DNA from: Bacteroidales bacterium
GTDB taxonomy: Bacteria > Bacteroidota > Bacteroidia > Bacteroidales > VadinHA17
Direction: 5' to 3'
Length of the DNA: 15,298 nt
NCBI GenBank assembly: GCA_003518245.1
Contig: DOZA01000244.1
Location: 1 to 15,298, forward strand
Position numbers and translations under genes: made by a program. The notes beneath the pieces are model-generated. The model was not told the origin of the DNA and ran no database searches. It saw nothing but the letters and a program-made list of their open reading frames with translations. Below, in pieces: positions 1 to 6,667 of the stretch (the first letter of the stretch is position 1; the number at the start of each line of letters is the position of its first letter).

Positions 1-168
1 CCTGTGATCCTGTATTTCCTTTACACTTCCGGCAAATACCGTAGTGTCATGAGTCTGTAATACTTTATTATCCAGTGCAGGGGAAAAATACACCAGGGTG
101 AGAGCAATAAATACAACCAGCGCTACAACGTGTGGTAAATACTTATTGCTTGCAGGTAATAGTGACAT
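1..168 (-). CDS. YfhO-like integral membrane protein, N-terminal fragment (runs off left edge)
   Basis: Fifty-six codons are open from the ATG at 168 down to base 1 with no stop, so only the N-terminus is present. The product starts MSLLPASNKYLPHVVALVVF, has one hydrophobic segment at about residues 12-30 ending in VYFSPALD, then LQTHDTTVFAGSVKEIQDHR. This pattern (short cytoplasmic start, first membrane span ending YFSP, then a soluble stretch with a QxHD motif and a KEIxDxR motif) is what I recall for the start of Bacteroidota YfhO-family proteins, large multi-span membrane proteins thought to take part in cell-surface glycan or glycolipid modification. It is divergent from the flippase, which fits a surface-polysaccharide role. 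The family call rests on a short N-terminus only; that a membrane protein starts here is much surer than its name. Confidence 0.6.
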   Translation of the reverse strand, partial: MSLLPASNKYLPHVVALVVFIALTLVYFSPALDNKVLQTHDTTVFAGSVKEIQDHR

Positions 169-190
169 ATTAACTGTGTTGATATTAATG

Positions 191-198
191 TATATTTG
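191..198 (+). promoter_or_regulatory. Candidate -7 element for the flippase gene
   Basis: TATATTTG matches the Bacteroidota -7 consensus TAnnTTTG exactly. Transcription would start near 205, which is downstream of the TTG at 202 but upstream of the TTG at 238 and therefore favours the latter as translation start. No good -33 TTG is seen at the usual spacing; the nearest TTG (179-181) is too close. Confidence 0.35.
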
Positions 199-206
199 TA
201 ATTGTA

Positions 207-214
207 CAAAAATA
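207..214 (-). promoter_or_regulatory. Candidate -7 element for the YfhO-like gene
   Basis: Read on the minus strand the bases are TATTTTTG, a full match to the Bacteroidota -7 consensus TAnnTTTG. It lies about 40 bases upstream of the ATG at 168. I see no TTG at the expected -33 distance, so support is partial. Confidence 0.35.
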
Positions 215-237
215 ACTTTTTTAATTTAATACCTGTC

Positions 238-1716
238 TTGGGACTTATTCAGCGACAGACTATCAAGGGTACCGCATATTCATTCATGGGGGTGATCCTG
301 GGTTTTATCAACCTTGCTATTCTTTCACCACTGATATTCACCAGTGATCAGATTGGTTTGACCCAGGTGATGATAGCTATTGCAACCATCCTTTCTCAGA
401 TTGGAAGCTTGGGATTTAATAATGTCACCAACAGGTTATTCCCTTATTTCAGATCATCAGGTGAGGGGCATAATGGTTACCTCTCGCTGGCCTTTCTTAT
501 TACGGTCACAGGTTTTATTATATGCCTGATAGGATTGGTTCTTTATATGCCATCATTCATAGAGAGCAACCAGGAAAAATCGGAGCTCCTTTCTGACTAT
601 GCCTGGTATATACCTGTACTGGTAGGATTCATAATGCTCTTCTCTGTGCTGGATAATTATTGCAAGGTGCTGTTTAATGCTGTCCTGGGTACATTACTGC
701 ATGATTTTGTGTTAAGATTAATAATACTGCTCCTGGTGTTATCATTTTATTTCGGGTTTATTGATTTCAGTACATATGTATTACTGTTTGTAATAGCCCA
801 GGCTATACCAGCACTTATAATCATTATTTACCTGCTCTACAGGGGGGAGTTCAGATTTACAGGATTCAGGGGTTTCATAACGCCTGATCTGAGAAGGCAG
901 ATGCTTAGCCTTTCAGTTTTTGGAATAATAGCAGGGTTGAGCAGTATTGCCCTGACAAGTATTGATAAATACATGGTTAATAGTTTTGAAGGACTGGGTG
1001 ATGCAGGTATATATTCCATTGCAGTTTATTTTGCCACACTGATTCTGATTCCTGCACGCTCCCTTGGTAAGATCGCTGTACCGATAGTATCTGAGGCCTG
1101 GAAATCGGATGACAGAAAGGTAATTCAGGAAGTTTATTATAAAAGCAGTATAAACCAGCTGCTTATAGGCCTGCTGATATACGTTGGTATATTAGCTAAT
1201 ATGAACAATATTTTCAGAATATTACCACCGGAATATGCAAAAGGTGAGATGGTTATCATATTTTTCGGATTGGCAAATCTTGTAAGCGCATCGGCAGGGG
1301 CTTGTAAGATAATACTTTCAACCTCTTCTCATTACAGGTATCAGACTTACCTAATGATAGTATTTATAATTGTTGTTATTGCAAGTAACATGGTATTAAT
1401 ACCGGCTATGGGTATTACCGGTGCTGCTATTGCAGCATTAATATCAATGGTTATATATACAGGCCTTACAGTAATAGCTCTTTGGCAGTTCTTCGGGTTA
1501 TGGCCATTTTTGTTCAAGCATCTTATTGCTATTATCAGTACAATCATTATTTATCTTCTGGCAAGCTTAATACCAGAAATGTCACTAATAATTGATATAC
1601 TGATAAGAAGTATGGTAATAGTTCTTGCTTTCGGAGCGGTGGTAATGCTCTTTGATATGTCTGAAGATTTAAAGGCTATGCTGAATAATCTTAGGAAGAA
1701 AATCAGTAAGCATTAA
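238..1716 (+). CDS. Wzx-type oligosaccharide/polysaccharide flippase
   Basis: A 492-residue, almost wholly hydrophobic protein with roughly 12-14 membrane spans, the size and layout of MOP-superfamily polysaccharide flippases. These move lipid-linked oligosaccharides across the inner membrane. The start GLIQRQTIKGTAYSFMGVIL is the usual opening of Bacteroidota members, followed by a gap-punctuated series of spans and a short charged C-terminus (SEDLKAMLNNLRKK). Supporting residues include the conserved-looking SIDKYMV and GIYSIAVYFA segments in the middle. There is no suitable ATG: the frame opens at TTG 202, but TTG 238 gives the family-like N-terminus MGLIQRQ and is chosen here; the first ATG (at 286) would cut into the first span. 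The neighbours (YfhO-like, glycosyltransferases, methyltransferase) fit surface-glycan export. Flippase function is secure at family level; the substrate is unknown. Confidence 0.9.
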   Translation: MGLIQRQTIKGTAYSFMGVILGFINLAILSPLIFTSDQIGLTQVMIAIATILSQIGSLGFNNVTNRLFPYFRSSGEGHNGYLSLAFLITVTGFIICLIGLVLYMPSFIESNQEKSELLSDYAWYIPVLVGFIMLFSVLDNYCKVLFNAVLGTLLHDFVLRLIILLLVLSFYFGFIDFSTYVLLFVIAQAIPALIIIIYLLYRGEFRFTGFRGFITPDLRRQMLSLSVFGIIAGLSSIALTSIDKYMVNSFEGLGDAGIYSIAVYFATLILIPARSLGKIAVPIVSEAWKSDDRKVIQEVYYKSSINQLLIGLLIYVGILANMNNIFRILPPEYAKGEMVIIFFGLANLVSASAGACKIILSTSSHYRYQTYLMIVFIIVVIASNMVLIPAMGITGAAIAALISMVIYTGLTVIALWQFFGLWPFLFKHLIAIISTIIIYLLASLIPEMSLIIDILIRSMVIVLAFGAVVMLFDMSEDLKAMLNNLRKKISKH

Positions 1717-1743
1717 TGATCAGGAAGTATAATCACTTATCAG

Positions 1744-1905
1744 ATGAACCTTAGAAGGATGCACAAGGAAACAGTTTCTGACATTGTTATAAGGAGTTTA
1801 ATAATAGTTTTCTTATTTACCCTGTCAATATTAATGCTGGGAATTTCTGAAGATGCTACCAGAGTATTTAAAAACGTAGTTAATTTTTTTAGTGTGAAGA
1901 GTTAA
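1744..1905 (+). pseudogene. Probable C-terminal remnant of a second flippase gene (53 codons)
   Basis: An ATG-initiated frame of 53 codons with one hydrophobic segment (about residues 17-33). From residue 13 (DIVIRSLIIV) it aligns without gaps to the last 40 residues of the flippase just upstream (DILIRSMVIV), sharing D-I-x-IRS, IV, F and the SED motif at identical spacing, about 13 identities in 40, and both stop within one codon of each other. The DNA is also similar (22 of 30 bases over the DI-IRS stretch). I infer the 3' end of a former tandem or replaced flippase copy whose body has been lost. It could instead be a functional one-span small protein. Its TAA shares the palindrome TTAA (1902-1905) with the stop of the facing methyltransferase. 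Confidence 0.55.
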
Positions 1906-2423
1906 ACTCTTAAAGCATATACCGCGTAATATCTTGGATAAAAATTTCGTAATATTGGTCTTATCCCTATTTCAGAAGATGGACTTGTCCACTTTTCACT
2001 TTCAATTATTTTCCATCCCGCTTTTTCAAGCAACCAGTCAAATTGCCAGTCTTCAAATTCATGATAATGTCTGTCCCAGGAATCCTCCTCATTTCTGTAA
2101 GCCTTACTGAACCACAGTCTGAGAGGTACTGTTGCTATCAACCTGTCTGCAGGAAGATTTCGCAGGAGAACAAATGGAGATAAAAGGTGTTCAAGTATTT
2201 CGATAGCCGTTATTATATCATATTTGCCATATCTCTCTTGAAAATCAGTTTCAAGATCAAGGTCTTCTCCTTTTGTATTAGCTACTTTATAACCTTTCTC
2301 AGATAGTTGAATGCTAAAATCGTTACTTGTTCCCAGGTCAAGAATTTTATCATCTATATCAATATATCGGGTGCAAAAATTCAGTGTATTTATAAATCTT
2401 TTTTCAAGTGCTTTTAATTTCAT
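1902..2423 (-). CDS. SAM-dependent class I methyltransferase (small)
   Basis: A 173-residue soluble protein with the Rossmann methyltransferase signature: motif I KILDLGTSN (about residues 26-34, the glycine-containing SAM loop), an acidic residue region near D54-D56, and motif IV-like IITAIEILEHLLSP (70-83). The segment DRHYHEFEDWQFDWLLEKAGW (118-137) is the HxxxF/W helix seen in UbiE/Methyltransf_11-type enzymes. The protein is short because it lacks a long C-terminal extension, but it covers the core fold. Its ATG (2423) overlaps the TGA of the upstream glycosyltransferase as ATGA, implying translational coupling. In this place it likely methylates a sugar or the lipid carrier-linked glycan, but the substrate cannot be read from sequence. 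Confidence 0.85.
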   Translation of the reverse strand: MKLKALEKRFINTLNFCTRYIDIDDKILDLGTSNDFSIQLSEKGYKVANTKGEDLDLETDFQERYGKYDIITAIEILEHLLSPFVLLRNLPADRLIATVPLRLWFSKAYRNEEDSWDRHYHEFEDWQFDWLLEKAGWKIIESEKWTSPSSEIGIRPILRNFYPRYYAVYALRV

Positions 2424-3589
2424 GATAATGACCGGTATAAGTTTATTAGTTGTTGAGCGTCTTTATCCCAGTTGTATTCTTTATTAATCCATGCCCTGGC
2501 AGGATTGGTCTTTGTTTTTTTCTCAGCAGATGCATACCGGATTAGCAGATCTGCCAGTTGACCGGTATTATTATACTGATAAATATAACCTGCCGATGTT
2601 TCTTTTATTATTCTTGCCAGGGGAACGCAATCAGAGGCCAGTATCAGGAGTCCGGCATACATGTAATGGAACAATTTGTGAGGCACTGTGGTATCAGTAT
2701 GTTCACTCTTGATATGAGGAATAACGGCAATGTCAGCCTTATTTACCAGTTCAAATACACTTTCTTGCTCCTGCCATCCCATAAATTTTACAATATGGTC
2801 CAATTTAAGATCAGCACTCATCTTTTTGAGTTTTTCCATATAACTACCTTTACCTATTATCCAGAATTCAAGATCCCTGGCTGCCGTATCAATATGAGAA
2901 ATAGCCTTCAGAACAAACTGGATGCCCCTGTGGAAAGTAATACCACCTTCGTATATAATCACTTTTTTACCCCCTGTTTTTTCTTTGTCATTCTCAATTA
3001 TCCTATGTTCATTAATATTAAGGGTGTTTGATACAATTATGATCTTATTCCCTGGAATCTGAAGATTTAATAACCTTTCTTTTGCTTCTTCCACCACAAC
3101 TATTATTTTATCAGCCCGGGGCAAATATTTCCTTTCATAATTTTTCCATTGTGGTATACTACACAAAATCTTCCCTGTAAATGTTTTAGTATGAAGTGAT
3201 ACATCCAAAAGTGCAGGCCAGTTTTCATGCAGGTCAAGGACAACTTTAAAATCATAGATCTTTCTGAGTTGTAATACCGGTTTTATAAGTGGTAGATCAT
3301 GAATATGGACCACATCGAAGTTATGGGCCTTCAGAACCTTTCTGATCCTGGCTTTCCAGTAGGAGAAATATACTGGTACTTTAAGGGCAGCGACACTGCT
3401 TTTTCTTATCAGTACAGAGGGGAAGACCCTGTGTATTGTGGCAGTCTTATATGAATCGTTTTTCAAGGCTCCGGATATGCCGGTACAAAGAATATGAATA
3501 TCATGTCCTTCATCAAGTAGAGTGTCAATCTCATTCTCAACCCTTTTATCAGGAGGGAACGATGACTCAAGTGTCATTAAAATTTTCAT
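2420..3589 (-). CDS. Glycosyltransferase family 4 (GT-B fold)
   Basis: A 389-residue protein with both halves of a GT4 enzyme. The N-terminal half opens KILMTLESSFPPDKRVENE and contains VVHIHDLPL (about 93-101) and VVLDLHENWP (116-125). The C-terminal half, which binds the nucleotide-sugar, has the strand IIYEGGITFHRGIQ (212-225), the acidic patch PHIKSEHTDTTVPHKLFHYM and the following AGLLILASD, the region that holds the EX7E-type acidic motif in this family, here somewhat divergent. No membrane span is seen, so it probably acts at the cytoplasmic face of the membrane. It follows another GT4 gene by 39 bp and overlaps the methyltransferase start by 4 bp. Donor and acceptor sugars are unknown. 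Confidence 0.9.
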   Translation of the reverse strand: MKILMTLESSFPPDKRVENEIDTLLDEGHDIHILCTGISGALKNDSYKTATIHRVFPSVLIRKSSVAALKVPVYFSYWKARIRKVLKAHNFDVVHIHDLPLIKPVLQLRKIYDFKVVLDLHENWPALLDVSLHTKTFTGKILCSIPQWKNYERKYLPRADKIIVVVEEAKERLLNLQIPGNKIIIVSNTLNINEHRIIENDKEKTGGKKVIIYEGGITFHRGIQFVLKAISHIDTAARDLEFWIIGKGSYMEKLKKMSADLKLDHIVKFMGWQEQESVFELVNKADIAVIPHIKSEHTDTTVPHKLFHYMYAGLLILASDCVPLARIIKETSAGYIYQYNNTGQLADLLIRYASAEKKTKTNPARAWINKEYNWDKDAQQLINLYRSLS

Positions 3590-3628
3590 AGGACATTAAG
3601 AATATTAACAAATTGCAGTTAAAGATAT

Positions 3629-4903
3629 CTAAAGCCTTCCAATTTCATATGTTAACATGGCTGTTAATGACTTTCGACTATACTTCTCAGGTGCCTTATA
3701 ACTTATTTTATTGATTTTACCTGATGACAGGAAATCATAAATACCATTTATGTCATGCTTATTGAATGTCTTTCCTGCTCCACATTCGTTTATGATCTTT
3801 GCTGCTTCTCCATCTTCCGGTCCTATAGCAAGTATCGGTGTCTCAGTTCTGAGGTACTCAAATAATTTACCTGTGATTATAATCCTGTTTTCTTTATGAT
3901 CAGGGATGATAAGAACCAGGGCAGAGGAGGTGAGCATAGCTGTTAGCGCTTCCCTGTGACACCTGTATGAGAGGTAATAAAATGAATGTTCAGGCACCAC
4001 AGACTTTATCTTTCTCTTTATTCCACGGGTACATTCTCCAACGAATCTGAATTGATATTCATTTCCTTTTTCCGTAAGCTGTTGGAGCGATTCTATCAAT
4101 GTGTCTACAGGGTATTGTTCTGATAGTGATCCAACATAAGTTATGGTTAACATATCAGGCGGATTCTTTTTCAATGATCTGAAATCTTCCTCATCATAAC
4201 CATTTGTAATAACAGAGAATTTTTCCTCTGCTTCCGGCATCTTACTAGAGATAAGATCTGAAAGTTTATTCCCGACTGTGATTATACGATCCGATTTCTT
4301 AAGTACTTTTTTCTCCAGATTGCAGTCATATCTCCTGGCAGGCCATGTACTAAAGAACTTATTATAATAATATATATCAGTCCAGGGATCTCTGAGGTCG
4401 CAGATCCATTTAACAGACGGAAATATTTTCTTTAGTTTTAGTCCTATTAGCTGTGTTGAATGTGGAGGACTTGTTGTAATTATATACTCTATCCCTTCTT
4501 CCTGTATCAATTCGGATGCTTTTTTTATTGCGTACCTGTTCCATCCTCTCCTGGGATCAGGAATGAAGAAATTACCCCTTATGAATCTTGCTATCCTGTT
4601 GCTTATACTGTTATTAATGGTATTACTCCCGGCCATCACCTTTCCATTGGGTTTACCTGCTTTACCCAGCCTGAAATAATTAAGGGCTTTTGTTTTATGA
4701 ACCTTGAGTGAAGGGTTTATCTCTTTTTTGAGGCTTTCATCGAAAGCAGGATACTGTGCGTAATCGGGATCAACGGTCAACACAATGGGTTCCCATCCGT
4801 ATTCTGGTAAATATTTGGCAAATTTAAGCCATCGCTGTACGCCTGCTCCACCACATGGCGGCCAGTAATATGTTATGATCAGTATTTTTTTATTTGATGG
4901 CAT
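3629..4903 (-). CDS. Glycosyltransferase family 4, GGAGVQRW-type
   Basis: A 424-residue GT-B glycosyltransferase. It begins KKILIITYYWPPCGGAGVQR, the hallmark opening of a Bacteroidota exopolysaccharide glycosyltransferase group, with the glycine-rich GGAGVQRW loop at about residues 18-25. Further marks are IITTSPPHSTQLIG and WICDLRDPWTD in the N-terminal domain, VGSLSEQYPVDTLIESL at the start of the C-terminal domain, and KLFEYLRTETPILAIGPEDG, the helix and loop that bind the nucleotide-sugar; the E in KLFEYL is the likely second glutamate of the EX7E motif. No signal peptide or span, so cytoplasmic. It is the first gene of the glycosyltransferase-glycosyltransferase-methyltransferase run and lies 79 bp after the glycyl-tRNA synthetase gene on the same strand, with AT-rich repeats between. 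Confidence 0.92.
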   Translation of the reverse strand: MPSNKKILIITYYWPPCGGAGVQRWLKFAKYLPEYGWEPIVLTVDPDYAQYPAFDESLKKEINPSLKVHKTKALNYFRLGKAGKPNGKVMAGSNTINNSISNRIARFIRGNFFIPDPRRGWNRYAIKKASELIQEEGIEYIITTSPPHSTQLIGLKLKKIFPSVKWICDLRDPWTDIYYYNKFFSTWPARRYDCNLEKKVLKKSDRIITVGNKLSDLISSKMPEAEEKFSVITNGYDEEDFRSLKKNPPDMLTITYVGSLSEQYPVDTLIESLQQLTEKGNEYQFRFVGECTRGIKRKIKSVVPEHSFYYLSYRCHREALTAMLTSSALVLIIPDHKENRIIITGKLFEYLRTETPILAIGPEDGEAAKIINECGAGKTFNKHDINGIYDFLSSGKINKISYKAPEKYSRKSLTAMLTYEIGRL

Positions 4904-4920
4904 TGAAACCGAATAAAGAT

Positions 4921-4985
4921 ATGAGATTTAAGATTAACGATTTTAGATTTAAGAAGGTCAAATCATAATTCATAATTCATAATTA
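4921..4985. repeat. AT-rich intergenic short repeats
   Basis: Two direct copies of AGATTTAAGA (4924-4933 and 4945-4954) are followed by three tandem copies of CATAATT (4964-4984), the last running into the TAA stop of the glycyl-tRNA synthetase gene. Repeats of this look are frequent between genes in AT-rich Bacteroidota genomes. No clear -7/-33 promoter for the downstream glycosyltransferase is visible in this 79-bp gap. Confidence 0.6.
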
Positions 4986-6542
4986 ATCTTTGTCGAGTTT
5001 CCGCAGAAAACTACTCATATCAACCTTTTCGCTTATAATACTCCTAAGCTTATTTATTTTAACTCTTTCCTGTTGCATGCTGTCACGGTACCTGATGGTA
5101 ACAGTATTGTCTTGAGTGGTCTGATGATCTACCGTAATACAGTAAGGAGTACCGATAGCATCCTGTCTGCGGTATCTCCTTCCTATAGAATCTTTTTCTT
5201 CATACTGGCAATTGAAATCATATTTAAGGTCGTTCATTATCCTTCTTGATATTTCCGGAAGGCCATCTTTTTTAACCAGTGGCAGTATGGCAAGTTTTAC
5301 AGGAGCAAGTACCGGTGGCAGTTTGAGGACCACCCTTGTATCGAGTGATCCATCTTCTTTTTTGATTTCTTCTTCATGGTATGCTGCAGATATTATCAGG
5401 AGGAATGTCCTGTCAAGGCCCAGTGATGTCTCCACAACATACGGGACAAATGACTTATTTGTTTCAGGGTCAAAATATTGTAATTTTTTACCACTTAGTT
5501 TCTGGTGCTGGCCCAGGTCAAAATCTGTACGCGAATGTATGCCCTCAACCTCCCTGAAACCGAAGGGAAAGTTAAATTCTATATCGGTGGCGACACTGGC
5601 ATAATGTGCCAGTTTTTCGTGGTCATAAAAGCGATAGCTCTCATCACCAAAACCAAGGGCTTTATGCCATTTCATCCTGACATTTTTCCAGTGTTCAAAC
5701 CATTCTTTTTCGGTTCCGGGTTTAATAAAGTACTGCATCTCCATCTGTTCAAATTCCCGCATGCGGAAAATAAACTGTCGTGCAACTATTTCATTTCTGA
5801 ATGCTTTACCAATCTGTGCTATACCGAATGGCAGTTTCATCCTGCCTGTTTTTTGTACATTTATGTAATTAACGAATATACCCTGGGCTGTTTCTGGGCG
5901 CAGGTAAATTTTCATTGCTCCATTCGCAGTAGATCCCATTTCTGTTGCAAACATAAGATTGAACTGTCTTACATCAGTCCAGTTCCTTGTGCCGGATACA
6001 GGACATGCTATTTCATAATCCAGGATTATCTGTCTCAGGTCTTCAAGATCATTCTCTTTCATTGCTTTAACGAACCTCTCGTTCAATATATTGATCTTCT
6101 CCTGGTTTACCATAACCCTGGGATTAGTCTCCCGGTACATTTTCTCATCAAAGGTATCACCAAACTTTTTTTTTGCCTTATCTATTTCTTTATTGATTTT
6201 AGCTTCTATTTTCTCGATGTATTCTTCGATAAGGTCATCGGCACGGTACCTTTTCTTAGAATCTTTATTATCGATCAATGGATCATTAAATGTATCAATA
6301 TGACCTGAGGCTTTCCATGTTTTTGGGTGCATGAAGATAGCTGAATCAAGACCCACAATATTCTCATTGAGTAATATCATGCTATCCCACCAGTATGTTT
6401 TGATATTATTCTTAAGCTCAGTCCCATTCTGCCCATAATCATATACTGCACTAAGCCCGTCATATATCTCACTCGACTGGAAAATGAACCCGTATTCTTT
6501 ACAATGTGCTATCAGGTTTTTGAAAACATCTTCTTTTGCCAT
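4983..6542 (-). CDS. glyS: Glycine--tRNA ligase (alpha2 type)
   Basis: A 519-residue class II aminoacyl-tRNA synthetase that charges tRNA-Gly with glycine. Seen in order: SAIFMHPKTWKASGH (motif 1 region, about 67-81); a charged insertion rich in Lys/Glu (95-165); YLRPETAQGIFVNY (213-226), characteristic of the single-chain enzyme; motif 2 with FRNE (248-251) and REFEQMEMQYF (262-272); GIHSRTDFDLGQH (334-346), the glycine-pocket region; motif 3 ETSLGLDRTF (371-380); and an anticodon-binding domain from about residue 413 (PVKLAILPLV) to 505. Length and motifs fit the archaeal/eukaryotic-like dimeric enzyme used by Bacteroidota, not the alpha2beta2 GlyQ/GlyS pair. The ATG at 6542 is preceded by a well-placed promoter. 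Confidence 0.98.
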   Translation of the reverse strand: MAKEDVFKNLIAHCKEYGFIFQSSEIYDGLSAVYDYGQNGTELKNNIKTYWWDSMILLNENIVGLDSAIFMHPKTWKASGHIDTFNDPLIDNKDSKKRYRADDLIEEYIEKIEAKINKEIDKAKKKFGDTFDEKMYRETNPRVMVNQEKINILNERFVKAMKENDLEDLRQIILDYEIACPVSGTRNWTDVRQFNLMFATEMGSTANGAMKIYLRPETAQGIFVNYINVQKTGRMKLPFGIAQIGKAFRNEIVARQFIFRMREFEQMEMQYFIKPGTEKEWFEHWKNVRMKWHKALGFGDESYRFYDHEKLAHYASVATDIEFNFPFGFREVEGIHSRTDFDLGQHQKLSGKKLQYFDPETNKSFVPYVVETSLGLDRTFLLIISAAYHEEEIKKEDGSLDTRVVLKLPPVLAPVKLAILPLVKKDGLPEISRRIMNDLKYDFNCQYEEKDSIGRRYRRQDAIGTPYCITVDHQTTQDNTVTIRYRDSMQQERVKINKLRSIISEKVDMSSFLRKLDKD

Positions 6543-6567
6543 TCTTTCTGTTTTTCAATATGTCAGG

Positions 6568-6598
6568 CAAAAGTAATCCAAAAACTTTGCTTTTACAA
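6568..6598 (-). promoter_or_regulatory. Promoter of glycyl-tRNA synthetase gene
   Basis: On the minus strand TTG (6598-6596) and TACTTTTG (6575-6568) are separated by 20 bp, fitting the Bacteroidota -33 TTG / -7 TAnnTTTG layout. Transcription would begin near 6561, giving a leader of about 20 bases before the ATG at 6542. Confidence 0.65.
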
Positions 6599-6634
6599 TT
6601 TGATTTTAAAGCTTAGCGGTATTGCCTATATTTG
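6599..6634 (+). promoter_or_regulatory. Promoter of nadB
   Basis: TATATTTG (6627-6634) matches the Bacteroidota -7 consensus exactly, with TTTG (6599-6602) upstream at a slightly long 24-bp spacing. The start point would be near 6641, leaving about 27 bases of leader before the ATG at 6668. This rules against the in-frame TTG at 6632, which lies inside the -7 element. Confidence 0.55.
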
Positions 6635-6667
6635 TATATTGAATCATTATTTCACTTTTTATACGTG

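Noticed and set aside
188..229. ATG at 188 as a flippase start
   Set aside because: It is out of frame and stops at TAA after 13 codons.
2491..3031. Two plus-strand frames (73 and 157 codons) opposite the first GT4 gene
   Set aside because: They overlap each other and a well-supported glycosyltransferase gene on the opposite strand and show no recognisable motifs.
5505..6308. Long plus-strand frames opposite the glycyl-tRNA synthetase gene, one of 267 codons
   Set aside because: They are antisense to a certain synthetase gene, are rich in Phe, Ile, Cys and His without domain structure, and have no promoter.
6632..6667. N-terminal extension of NadB to TTG 6632
   Set aside because: The TTG lies inside the predicted -7 element, and the extra 12 residues precede the normal start of the FAD-binding fold.
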